NCBI RefSeq assembly: GCF_023343835.1
Contig: NC_064439.1
Coordinates: 23,996,933-24,060,932 of the forward strand
From: Lagopus muta
Taxonomy: Eukaryota; Chordata; Aves; Galliformes; Phasianidae
Direction: 5' to 3'
Length of the DNA: 64,000 bases
A model generated the notes under the pieces. That model was not told where the DNA came from, did not search any database, and was given only the letters and a program-made list of their open reading frames with translations. Numbering within the stretch: the first letter of the stretch is position 1; the number at the start of each line of letters is the position of its first letter. The position numbers were made by a program, and so were the translations under genes. Below, in pieces: positions 11,835-22,735 of this stretch.

Positions 11835-11840
11835 AATAAA
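11835..11840 (+). promoter_or_regulatory. DYNC1I1: candidate poly(A) signal AATAAA (distal, DYNC1I1)
   Basis: A second canonical AATAAA about 780 bases after the stop, followed by 'cctgttctgttgcagtgtgg', which supplies a CA cleavage context and a GT-rich downstream element. Either or both signals may be used. Confidence 0.5.
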
Positions 11841-11860
11841 ATGTATCCAGCCTGTTCTGT

Positions 11861-12669
11861 TGCAGTGTGGTTAATCCTTCCCTGCCAGCAGCGCTCAGCA
11901 CATTCATTACTGGGCACTGGGAAACGGGGCTTTGCCTGCTTGCAGAGCACTACTGCAGCTGCTGTGTGAGCACACGGAGGTGCAGGACTGGCCAGCCATG
12001 GCCTTGGTGCAACAGATTCTCTGCAGCTGTTACAGAACAAACTAATCCATGCCAGCTTCTAGGTTTGGTTTCCTCCCCAACCCTACTGTGCATGGTTACC
12101 TGCACACATAACAGCATTGTGCTGCTGTATGAACGAGAAGAAAAGGAATAAGGAAAAAAGGTCTTCAGAGTCAGTTTGTGGTAGGAGACAAACATTCTAC
12201 TTTACAAGGAATTCACGGCCGGAGCAAGGCAGCAGGGCACAGGCTGAGGGATGTGGCAGGCTGCTGGCAGCACAGCATTGCAGTGTCCCCTGGGCAGACA
12301 GGTGAGCCATCACAGCAGGAAGCACTGGAAGTCAGGCAGTAACAATTCTGTGCGTTCCTAGGGAAGCACATCTCCATGCAGTTTAGGACTGTATTGGCTA
12401 ATGCCATCCAGGGCCAATCACATTCTGAACCATGGGCTGGGTTCCTCAGATTGGGATGTCGCATCCCTATGCCTGCAGACACAGGACCTGAAACAATGCA
12501 CAGTGGTGTCAGCTATCAGAGTCAGCCCTATGGAGGCACACACACGCATGCACATGTCCATCAGAGCCTGTTACAGGCCAAGGGCGCTCTGCCCATCACC
12601 CTTGCACAGCAAACCCACACCCAAGTGTGTGTACCTGTATGGGAACTGCTGGGTCATGGTCTGAACCTC
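11861..12669. other. intergenic, no recognised element
   Basis: GC-richer than the introns, with scattered CpG. Overlapping ORFs on both strands have no recognisable product. No repeat family identified. Confidence 0.5.
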
Positions 12670-12961
12670 TGATTGAGCACCTGAAGAGAGCGCTGAGTCA
12701 GCCAGAGGAGCACAGGTGAAGGCAATTCTCCTGTGCTGCCGGAAGGGGTGGAGCCAGGCTGCATCTCTCCTAGATCCATTTAAGAGCTGGCTAGCAGTGG
12801 GGAAGGATCTCGTCTGGAGATCTGCTCTGCTGGAGTTCCATAAGTGAGCCCAGGATACAGGTAAGCTTTCTACCCATTTTCTTTTTGTTACTATAATCTG
12901 CTTTGCCTAACTCTCTTGTTTATTTTGTAATTATAACAACTTAATATCCATCGATTATACA
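12670..12961 (+). mobile_element. possible solo LTR or unclassified interspersed repeat
   Basis: This block looks organised like a retroviral-type LTR. A GC-rich left part holds the inverted pair 'acaggtga..ctcctgtg' (about 12712-12735). A TATA-like 'ccatttaagagc' follows near 12777. An AT-rich right part ends in 'attataca', and directly after it comes 'gtacccaacatggg', reminiscent of an avian ERV primer-binding site. Terminal inverted repeats are not convincing, and I cannot name a family. No gag, pol or env sequence is visible. Both borders are guesses. Confidence 0.3.
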
Positions 12962-13084
12962 GTACCCAACATGGGTGCAGTGGGAAAGGGCTCAACCCCA
13001 CTCTGTTTCCTGTGCATTATAAGCTGTGCACTTACAGCAGTAACTTTGCTTCTTTGTTTCCACATTACCTTCAGTTTTTGGAAT

Positions 13085-13312
13085 CAAAGTGAGGGGAAGT
13101 TCCATAATACCATGCAGAAGAACTTCCTTACGGTAAGGGTGATGCAGACTGGAACAGGCTGTCCAGCTGCGGAGCCCCCTTCTATGTTGATATTCAAGAC
13201 CCACCTGGATGCCTACCTGTGCGACCTATTGTAGGGTACCAGCCTGAGTTGGATCATTGAGTTGGACTCAATGATCTCCAGAGGTCCCTTCCAACCCCAC
13301 GACTCTATGAAG
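13085..13312 (+). mobile_element. CR1 LINE 3'-end fragment
   Basis: The end of the CR1 ORF2 and the CR1 3' tail are visible. 'CPAAEPPSMLIFKTHLDAYL' (about 13160-13220) aligns in pattern with the CR1 C-terminus 'LP..VESPSL.VFK..LD'. It is followed by 'gttggactcaatgatctcc' and 'cccttccaacccc', ending 'acgactctatga', the CR1 terminal motif. It sits directly behind the LTR-like block. Confidence 0.8.
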
Positions 13313-15034
13313 TACTCACTGCCCACACTGCCTCTGTGCATTCTTAGCTCATAAAGTGGCCTCAAGATGTGCCTCAGAAGCGCTGCACATTTCCACAGAG
13401 CAAAGCCCAAAGGGCTGACACCGCGTGCAGCAGAGGCTTGGACAACCTTGAGCATGAGAAGCATCCAAGGCCTGAGTATCACAGCAGCGCTGGTGTGGCC
13501 ACATCGTGTGCTGCAGAGGCACTGAGTCTCACACCATGCTGGGGCACGGCGCTGTGCTCAGCCATTGCCCGGTGCACAGCAGAGGTGGCCCAGGTGGCCC
13601 TGTCTCCTAAGTCAGACGCAGAGCAGTTTGTCAGATACCCCATTTTTAGCACGTTGAGAGAAACCTGCCCAAGTTATTTAGGAAGCCTGTGGTACGTATG
13701 GTCGTGAAAGCATCCCCACTGTCAGTCTTAAGGAACTTAAGCCAAACCCCCTTTCTTAGGGACAGGCAGAAAATCCCTCAGCTCCTGCTGGGCACACAAA
13801 CAGGAACAGAGGTGGCTGCCTGAGATGCCCCCAGTAGGGAACATCATCAGTATTAGAGCAGCTCTCTTTTTGGCTGACTCAGTGGGATGTGGCTGGGCTG
13901 CAGGAAGCAAACAAGGTTACTTTTTATCCTATTCTTTCCAACACTTTGCTAAACTCACCTAGAAACTCAAAGACAACAGACATCTCAATATCCCTGGGGC
14001 CTTATGTTCGTAAGGCAATCTGACAATTTCTTGGCCTGTAAGCTTTTCAGAACTTTTGCATCCTTTTGTGTTTGGAGGAAGCTGACAGCACACAGCCAGA
14101 GGATCTCTGGACAGAACTGCTCTGAGTATCATGAGCTGGGCCACGCATCGGAGAGGCCATCACAGACTCTTCACCATTCTGTCCCTGCTAACAGAGATGT
14201 GTCCTGGCTGCAACAGTCCAAGACATCCCATCCCATTCCCAGACCACGTCAGAAGCGAGTGGCTGCCACCTGGATGTGCACACCTAGGCAGGCACTGACC
14301 CAAAAGCACAAAAGAACAGCTCAGCACTCAGATGTCTTCTGAGAGCTGCTGCTTTCCCGTGGAAATTCTTGACAAGGTAAGTCAGGCAAAAGCAAGCGAT
14401 TAATTGGAAAAACAACTCCTAAATTGCCTAAAAATCTCCAGTGTCAAACGCAAGCAGCTCCCAGAGAAAAAGTTTAACTTTTGTGACAAGACTTAACAAA
14501 AAACCATGTCAGTTAACTTTGGAGAAATACCAAAGCAGCAGGCTTTTTACCCATTTTCGAAACAAAGGAGCTGTCATTTTGGAAGACTTGAATAGATGAG
14601 GCCGAGAGGGTTGCAGCCAACAGCTGCCCTGTGCTCTCTGCACACTACAGCCCAACTCGGAGGTACAGCTGCTGGTAAGTATCATTTCCCCTCACCTTCA
14701 GGTGTGCAAGCACTGCAGGCTGCTATTCTCATGCCTTATTTCACTGATAATTTTGAAATACAATTTAGTTGAAGTAAATAATTTTGATGACGACCCAAAC
14801 ACAAATGCAATACAGCAATTTCAGTATTTCAACAAATAGCAATAAAACAACACAGTATTACCCACCTACTTCTTCTGCAAAGATACTGCATCCAGGCATA
14901 TTCTCAGTTTACAATCTGTGCTGAAGCCAACACTTCCCATCTTCCAAAAGAAGAAAAGCATTCTTCTGTAAACACTAAATTCTTGTCTTAAGAGGTAGCA
15001 CAGAGGATACCCAACAATAACTTCTATTGGCCAG
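13313..15034. other. intergenic, no recognised element
   Basis: Mixed-composition intergenic sequence. ORFs at 13369-13707 and 14004-14342 (+) show no domain, repeat structure or splice context and are treated as chance. No repeat family recognised. Confidence 0.5.
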
Positions 15035-16268
15035 GTACTCCGAATAACACAGGTCTAGTGGCTTCTATGACAGGGTTATAGCATTGGTGGAAAAGAGAAG
15101 AGCAACTGACATCATCTATCTGGACTTGTGCAAAGAAAGCATTTGATACTGTATTGCACAACATCCTTGTCTCTAAATTGAAGATATGTGGCTCTGACGG
15201 ATCACCTGGTAGGTAAGGAATGTGCTGGATGGTCGCACTCAGAGCTGTGGTCACTGGCTCAACGTTCAGGTGGAGACCAGTGATCAGTGGCGTTCCTCAG
15301 GGGTTGGTATTGGGATCTGCACGGTTTAACATCTGTGTCTGTGACACAACAGCAGGATTGAGTGCACCTGCAGCGAGTTAGCAGATGACAGCAAGCTGCA
15401 TGGTGCAGCTGACAGGCTGGAGGGAAAGAATACTATCCAGATGCACCTGGACCGGCTTGAGAAGTGGGCGTGTGCAAACCTCATGAAGTTCAACAAGGCT
15501 CAGTGCAAAGTCCTACACCTGAGTTGCATCAATCCCAAACACGAATTCAGGCTGGGAGGAGAATGGATTGAGAGAAGCCAGGAGAAGGTTAGAGGTTTTG
15601 GCTGATAAGAAGCTCAACATGACCTGGCAATGTGCACTTACCAGCCCAGAAAGCCAACCACATCCTGGGATGCATCAAAAGAAGCGTAACTATCAGGGCA
15701 AGAGAAGTGAGTGTCACCTGTGTGCTCCACTCTTGCACGGCCTCACAGCACTGCGTTCAGCTCTGAGGCCATAGCTACAGACGTGGAGCTGCTGGACAGA
15801 ACTTCTTGAGGAGGTCAGGAGAACGATCAGAGGGCTGGAGCAGCTCACCTATGGAGACAGGCTGAGGGAGCTGGTCTTGTTCAGCTTGGAGAAGAGGTTC
15901 TGAGGAGACCTCACTGTAGCTTTCCAGTACTTAAAGGGGGCCTACAGAAAAGCTAAAGAAAGACTATTTTATAAGGGCCTGAAGTAATAGGACAAGGAAT
16001 GACAACTTTAAATGGAAAGAAGGGAGATTGAGATAGATGTTAGGAAGTAATTCTTCCCTCGGAGGGTGGTGAGGTGCTGGCACAGACTGCCCAGAGAAGC
16101 TGTGGATACTCCATACCTGGAAGCATTCAGGGCCAGAGACTGGATGGGGCCCTGAGCAGCCTGATTTAGAGGAAGGCGTCCCTGGCCACGATGGGAGAAG
16201 GTTGGAACTAGGCGATCATTAAGATCCCTTCCAGCTCAGTCCAAGCCAGTCTGTGATTCTATGACTAT
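15035..16268 (+). mobile_element. CR1 LINE, decayed, 3' half
   Basis: A long, heavily mutated CR1 copy. Frameshifted traces of the RT can be followed in order: 'tggacttgtgcaaag..gcatttgatac' (motif A) near 15121, 'ggcgttcctcaggggttggt' (motif B) near 15290, 'agcagatgacagcaag' (motif C region) near 15380, the 'atgaagttcaacaaggct' block near 15483, and 'ctggagaagaggttc' near 15888. It ends in 'gatcccttccag...ctgtgattctatga' near 16225-16265. Many stops make it inactive. It lies between the two genes, antisense to SLC25A13, with its tail about 260 bases past the inferred SLC25A13 cleavage site. Confidence 0.9.
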
Positions 16269-16529
16269 AAAAAGAAAAAAAACAGAAAAAGCAAGCAGAA
16301 AGGCCTACTTCAATCCTGCTTTTTGACTGAAGAAAAATTTCTTTTTTTTACGACATCTACACCAATGTGTGTCTTTTCTACGCACACGGACACAGGTAAT
16401 TTCGTTCTCAAACTGCAGATGTTTTTATAGCCCAAACACCTGAATATCAGCTTTATCTTTAACTTAAATTTATAAATGAAGTTGAATAAGCCTTTGGATG
16501 TACTATCCCATTTCCATAACAGAATACCA

Positions 16530-17566
16530 CATGTGCATCTGTTTGAAAGGTTTATTACTATCTTCATAAATACATAATTTTCTAAACACTGTGCAAGGCA
16601 CCAAAAAATTAAGTAAAATCTTTTCTTTTAGAGTATTTTAATCTCTGTGGACTCAATGAAGTAAATAAGAATCTGAAACCACCTATTTGCCAATTACAAG
16701 CCAGCAGTTAAGGCAGGTACCATTGATACAGTGCATGAATTTTCTATTGCAGCTATTTAAACAAGCAGCGTTTTACTAGAGTGCATATACAAACTGAATT
16801 CCAAACACCAGCAACCCAAGATAGGCACCTAGTTATGAAATTTCCTTGTACGTGTAGTAGAATGCCAAAAGTACTGCCATAAAGTGCAAAGACTATGGAC
16901 AATAACACTTTCTTTTGAGCATTTTGATACTAGTAACATAATACAACGGCTAAACATTTATAAATGTGGTTTCCATTACAAAAACATGTTCCACATAAAA
17001 GCTTCATAACACAATCCAGAAACAGAACTTGTGCGTGTACATATTTAAAAAGTCAAAGCTGTACTGGCAGAGTTAGGTACCAGGGGTGTATTTGCTGACC
17101 TCTACAGACACGCACTAAGTTGAGAACCAATTCACAGGTGCACTCAAACTCATTCTGCTTTGAGCACCGTGATATCCACTGAGTTTTTCTGCCATTTGAC
17201 TGACAGTGTGTGACATCCACCCTGGGAATCTGCAACTGAGCACTGTCTGTAAGATGATCTGGCTCACAGCTCTCACCCAACCCTCCCCAATAAATGGAAC
17301 CTAAAATTAGTGTCTTCCCAACACAAGCTCATGTCAGATGTGGACAGATACATTCATGGTCCCAAACTTAAAACGACTGGTAAGAATCTCACAGTGATCT
17401 GGTTAAGGAAGCACAAAGACAAATGATTACGTTTAAGATGAGAACTGCCTTAAAACTCAAATGAAGCCAAACTGTTATACGATGTGAAGCTAAAGGAACA
17501 AAAGTATTAACCAATTAGAAAAGTGGCTCTTTCCCAACTAATAACAAAAAGCCTACAGCAATAAGC
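16530..17566 (-). other. SLC25A13: SLC25A13 3'UTR (inferred extent)
   Basis: AT-rich sequence downstream of the SLC25A13 stop codon, inferred to end shortly after the poly(A) signal at 16551-16556. A length near 1 kb fits the human transcript. Short ORFs on the minus strand inside it (16310-16567, 17053-17280) are not supported as genes. Confidence 0.65.
16551..16556 (-). promoter_or_regulatory. SLC25A13: poly(A) signal AATAAA of SLC25A13
   Basis: 'tttatt' on the plus strand gives AATAAA on the minus strand, about 1010 bases after the stop. It is followed on the minus strand by 'cagatgcacatgtggtattc', which has CA cleavage contexts and then a GT-rich element. Confidence 0.65.
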
Positions 17567-18585
<1,019 letters not shown>

Positions 18586-18676
18586 ACTCCCCCGAAGTCC
18601 ACGTAAAACCATCTCTGCAGTAGTTCATAAGTCACAAGAGTTACACCAAACTGGGGAGATGATCGAAACACACGAG
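18586..18676 (-). CDS. SLC25A13: SLC25A13 exon 17 (transmembrane helix 6)
   Basis: 91 bases, 29 whole codons plus split codons at both ends. It encodes '[19 protein letters not shown]' and '[10 protein letters not shown]', the sixth helix and the end of the carrier domain. The Arg-Ser-Ser-Pro-Gln-Phe-Gly stretch belongs to the conserved helix-6 core of aspartate-glutamate carriers. Acceptor 'gtttcctttcaag', donor 'GTAAGT'. It is separated from exon 16 by only 108 bases. Confidence 0.97.
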
Positions 18677-18784
18677 CTTGAAAGGAAACAAAACAGTCCT
18701 TAAGTGACACAAAACCAAAGCAAAGCAAAACAAAACAAAACAAAACAAAACAAAACAAATAGTAATCAAAGCTGTTTTCCACAC
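18677..18784 (-). other. SLC25A13: SLC25A13 intron 16, 108 bp, stop-free
   Basis: A very short intron between donor GAG|GTGTGG (weak at +3 and +4, keeps G at +5) and acceptor 'tttcaag'. Its length is 36 x 3, and it has no stop codon in the frame of exon 16, so exon 16, the intron and exon 17 form one open frame. Most of the middle is a (TTTTG)n/(CAAAA)n pentamer repeat. Confidence 0.93.
18725..18758. repeat. (CAAAA)n pentanucleotide microsatellite
   Basis: About six CAAAA units in a row, flanked by CAAAG and CCAAAG variants, inside SLC25A13 intron 16. On the gene strand it reads (TTTTG)n, translating in every frame to Phe, Cys, Val and Leu only. Confidence 0.95.
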
Positions 18785-18943
18785 CTCCTGCTCCTTTCCA
18801 CAGAGCCTTTGGACCTTCCTCTCGAAGGATCTTCACAAAGCAATCTACAACCCCGCTGTAAGTGGTCTGCCCTGCCCGGGCTGCTACCTGTAGCCTTGTT
18901 TTGATGACATCTGCAGGAGTCACCAGAGAGGCCGCAGGCATAC
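18785..18943 (-). CDS. SLC25A13: SLC25A13 exon 16 (helix 5, third carrier signature)
   Basis: 159 bases: split Gly codon, 52 codons, then one base. It encodes '[20 protein letters not shown]', '[15 protein letters not shown]' and '[16 protein letters not shown]'. PADVIKTR is the third Px[DE]xx[KR]x[KR] signature at the matrix end of helix 5, followed by the matrix helix and the 'LWKG' motif. Compared with human citrin I see Val-Val for Val-Ile at 'SGVVD' and Val for Arg at 'CFVKIL'. Acceptor 'tttctgtctccag'. Confidence 0.97.
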
Positions 18944-21900
18944 CTGGAGACAGAAAAACCTTTGGGTTGGTATTGCTGACTTATTACATATGCTACAAAC
19001 TGCAGTTCCCCAGGGGTAACCGTGCCCTTCATCCTTACATTAGCAGAACCCAGCACACAAGGTTTGAGCAGAAGTTGGAAAACAAGCAACAGGAGGCAGC
19101 GTTGTGGACGTGGCTTCACCCAGAGAAAGCTTCTCTTAGAGGAAAAATCGTATCACAGGCTTCCTGTCAAGCTGGGAGGCACAGCCTGGATTTTTCAGTG
19201 CTAACCAGAAACTTGCATAGTCAATAAGCACAATGTTTTTGGAGGTGAGGTCGATCTTTCCCTTTCCTCTTCACGCCTCGCTGTGGTTCCTGGCACTCTG
19301 GCTGCACGCTGTGCTAGAAGAGCCTGCACACACACACTGCCCTTATCCCCACACAGCAGCTTTACCAAGAACTGATAATGCTGTGCACGCTCAGCAAGGC
19401 ACAAGAGCTAAGTTTAAAGAAAGGTTCATTTTTCTCATTAGGAACGGCAGATTGCTCAGCTGCAAAGTCACAGCTGACATCCCCAGCAGAACGCTTGGAG
19501 GAAGATTTAAATTTACCCTGGCAGACAATCAACTGAAAGTAAAAAACACCAAATTACCAACAGGCAATATCTCTGAAATCATTCCTGTCCAAAGGAGACT
19601 GCCCATGTTTAGAATTAAGAAAAAAAAGAAAGAAAGAAAAAATAGGGATCGAGACTGTACCCAGGAGACAGTGTCTCTTATGGTTTTATTACTTTTCCAT
19701 TCCGCATCTGTTCCAAACCAACTTGGTCAGATGTAGATGCATAAATCTCCTTTGCTTTGGTTTTTTTTTAGGCTTAATAATTCTGTAACAATTTTTGTCC
19801 AAACCAGCATGGTCTGGCTTCAGGCACCACAGCATCCTTCTGCACGCTGCTTCAGAGAGATGGAAGCTGGTACATATCACCAAAAGAATTCCTCCTCCTC
19901 TCCTGGACCCCCCAAAATAACACACACACTGAACTTGCACAGTGGTCAGTCTGGCAGGCAAATGCAACAACTCAGTAAAGGTTTCTGAACTTTGGAGAGG
20001 CTGAAATTCCTCCTTGCTTACCCTTACCCACACCAGGATATTGGTTTGTCTTCAATTTAAAGCTGGACTTTTGTTCTTCAAAAGCCAGCCAGTGTTTTCA
20101 AGGAAAACCAAAGGACATACTTAGAAGCAATTCTGCTTACTACACATTGACTGCCATCTCCTTATTCCTCACTCCTTATTGCTATTTTGTATAAAACGAG
20201 TTTTATTGATTTTCTGGTTTTTTTGGTTTCTTTTTTAATCCTGTTTTCAGAGCTATGTATAAAGCACAGAAGACTTCACAGACAAATAAAAATTCACAGG
20301 CCACTGTCCTGAGGAGCATACGATCAGAATGAGACAAATGACTCAGCAGGAGATGACAGTAAAAAAGAGGAGCACGGGAAGAGAAGGAAGCTCATAGGAG
20401 CAGTAAGCAGATGGAGCAAATTAAAGAGCTATCCTGTTGTTGATAATGGCATCACCTCCTCAGAAAATGCCATGGCACAACAGGTTGATCGGGTGAACAG
20501 TGAAAACAGCAGCAGATCCAACTAGATGATGTGCGTGTTGTGCTGCATGTGTCCCTAATGACAACAAAAAGGAAGAAAACACAGACAGCAGACACAACAC
20601 CCATTGGCAAAGGGTGCGGGTGTGCATCCAAGCAGGCCAGCTTGTAGCAGAGGGCCCTGCACATTTAGAGTTGGAGCCAGTGCTGGAGGTGTGGGGTTCT
20701 TGTTGAGGCCTCCCCTCAGCCTTCTCGTGGCAAAGCAGGGCTGACATGCACGCCCCACCATACTTTATCTGTACCCAATAGAGAAATTCCTTGGTTTTGT
20801 AAGCTGTATAATGAATGGTGGATCTTTAATACTGTAATTTGCTCATGAGAGTTAACTTTAAGAGGACTTCACAGGAAACCCTGGATAAAATTCACAACAC
20901 AGCTAGTTTGGTAAGCTGTATCAGCAACAATAAAGACTGCTTCTGTGCCTGGACTTCAAAGGACAGTTATCTCAGTCTGCAATCAACTGACAATGGCTAG
21001 AAAGAGAAAAAGAGGAAAAACCAAGAAATGACTTGGCTTTAAAATGCCAACTGATGTTTGAAGTCTATAAATAAGAACTGAAGTTCAAAAATGGTTTTGT
21101 TCCACTAAATTGGGTGAGAAGTAAGTTGGATGTAAGCTCCTGTTGAAAGGTTTGGAGATTGGTTGTTCTGGGGTATGGGGATGGGAGAGGACAGGGTTTG
21201 TAAGCACCAGTCACTATAACACAGTTGGTTTTCTTGGTGCCAGGTTGATTCCTCTGCACTACAGATGACTGAATGCCAACATAAGGAGTTGAAGCCATAT
21301 GCTTTCAGCAAGGCAGGCTAGTTGATCTGCACTGGCCTTGGCCACATCCAGCAATCAGTTACTGTCTTTAAAAGGTCCTTACTCTTTAAGAAACACAGCC
21401 CCACATATAATCCTGACCAAAAACAACTCCCCCAGGAAGAAGAAACCTTAAAAATCAAACAAGAAAAAAGATGAACTACTTATCTGTGCTGGACTCATGT
21501 GTCTCCGTCATTTTTCTAGCCTGCCAGGCTGCAGCAGCCTGCCAGCTGGCCAGAACTTGGGTACAGCTTTGAGAAGCCAAGCAGCCCATGATTAACATGA
21601 TGAAAACATCTGCTTTGTGAGTGCTGATGGGAACATCCTGCTTGTTACCCACTCCCCTACTGCCATGTTGCACAAGCTTTTGAGCCCACTTGTTCCCTTA
21701 GAGAACTTCTAAGGAATGGATGTGGCAGGAATAGGCTCCCAGGCTGCACGAGGCAGTGAGCCCCTTTGGGTATAGGAGCTGTGCATCGTGTCAGGGACCA
21801 CCTACACAGCTGACACAAAGGTAAATTGAGTCTGCAAAGTGTCTCTGTCTCCCCCTAGGCTCTGGCACACTCAAACTGAATACATCTGTGGAAACTGCTT

Positions 21901-22596
21901 GGCTATCCTACACACTATGCAGCAGACTAGAACAAGCAAGTGCTCAAGATGACACTCAGCACCTCTTAGGTATCTGGGTAGTCAGGAATCCACAACTTAT
22001 GGCACACAAGACAACAAGCAACTCCTTATGCTTTCTACCACACAAGTGCCTGTTGCAACAGGCAAGACAATGGAATACAGCCCAGTTCAGAAACTGTTCT
22101 GATAAGGGTGAAGTCCTCACAAAGCCATGTAACTGCACAGGAGACAGTGGGTAGCAAGTAATTTTCATCATTTTGTCACATGTTTTACCAACGTTTTCTG
22201 CAAGCACGGTTGTTGGATTCCACACACCAATATTCAAGATTCCTTTGATCACAAAATTTCATAAATGCCATGATTTTATTTTCAGTGATTTCATTTATAA
22301 ACCATTTCAACAAAAACCTTTACCAGTTATTCAGCCAGCCAAAGCCAACAGCACAGTAACGTCACAAGTAAAGATGATGCATGACGACAAAACATCAGAA
22401 CTTCAATCTTTCCTTTCTTTTTTTCCCTAAACATTATGAATATACCCCAAACTTGCAGGATCTTTATTTTTAACTTCAGGTCATTTCTCTAGCATAGCAG
22501 CTTTATGTTATTTTGGCACAATGCTGCAAAATGTGCTCTAACTACTGCACTGCCGGTGTAACACAAACACACATAGAGAGCAGTTTGGGCACTTAC
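18944..22596 (-). other. SLC25A13: SLC25A13 intron 15
   Basis: 3653 bases, donor 'GTAAGTGCCC'. No recognised repeat family. The plus-strand ORF at 19233-19736 (167 codons) ends in a Lys-rich low-complexity region, lacks any known motif, and is treated as chance. Confidence 0.85.
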
Positions 22597-22735
22597 CAGC
22601 TATTGACCCAGCCAAGAGCAGATTTCCAGGACTGACTCTTCCATCTTCATTGGCAAATGAAGCTTTCAAATGAGCATAACAGGGGAAGTAAATAGCAGAG
22701 AAGGGGATGTCACGCAAAAAACACGCCTTAGCGCC
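22597..22735 (-). CDS. SLC25A13: SLC25A13 exon 15 (helix 4 to helix 5 start)
   Basis: 139 bases, phase 0 at the start and one base left over at the end. It encodes '[20 protein letters not shown]', '[17 protein letters not shown]' and 'NLLLAGSIA': helix 4 with the conserved 'R-D-[IV]-P-F' element, the intermembrane-side loop and the start of helix 5. Acceptor 'tctctttttcaatgcag', donor GCTG|GTAAGT. Confidence 0.97.

Larger units (their letters stand above)
11054..11860 (+). other. DYNC1I1: DYNC1I1 3'UTR (inferred extent)
   Basis: Sequence following the DYNC1I1 stop codon. The extent is inferred from candidate poly(A) signals, not seen directly. Chance ORFs at 11288-11563 and 11556-11762 have no family signature. 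Confidence 0.6.

Noticed and set aside
19233..19736. 167-codon plus-strand ORF in SLC25A13 intron 15
   Set aside because: No recognisable domain, ends in a Lys-rich simple stretch, antisense to a known gene, and of a length expected by chance over 64 kb.
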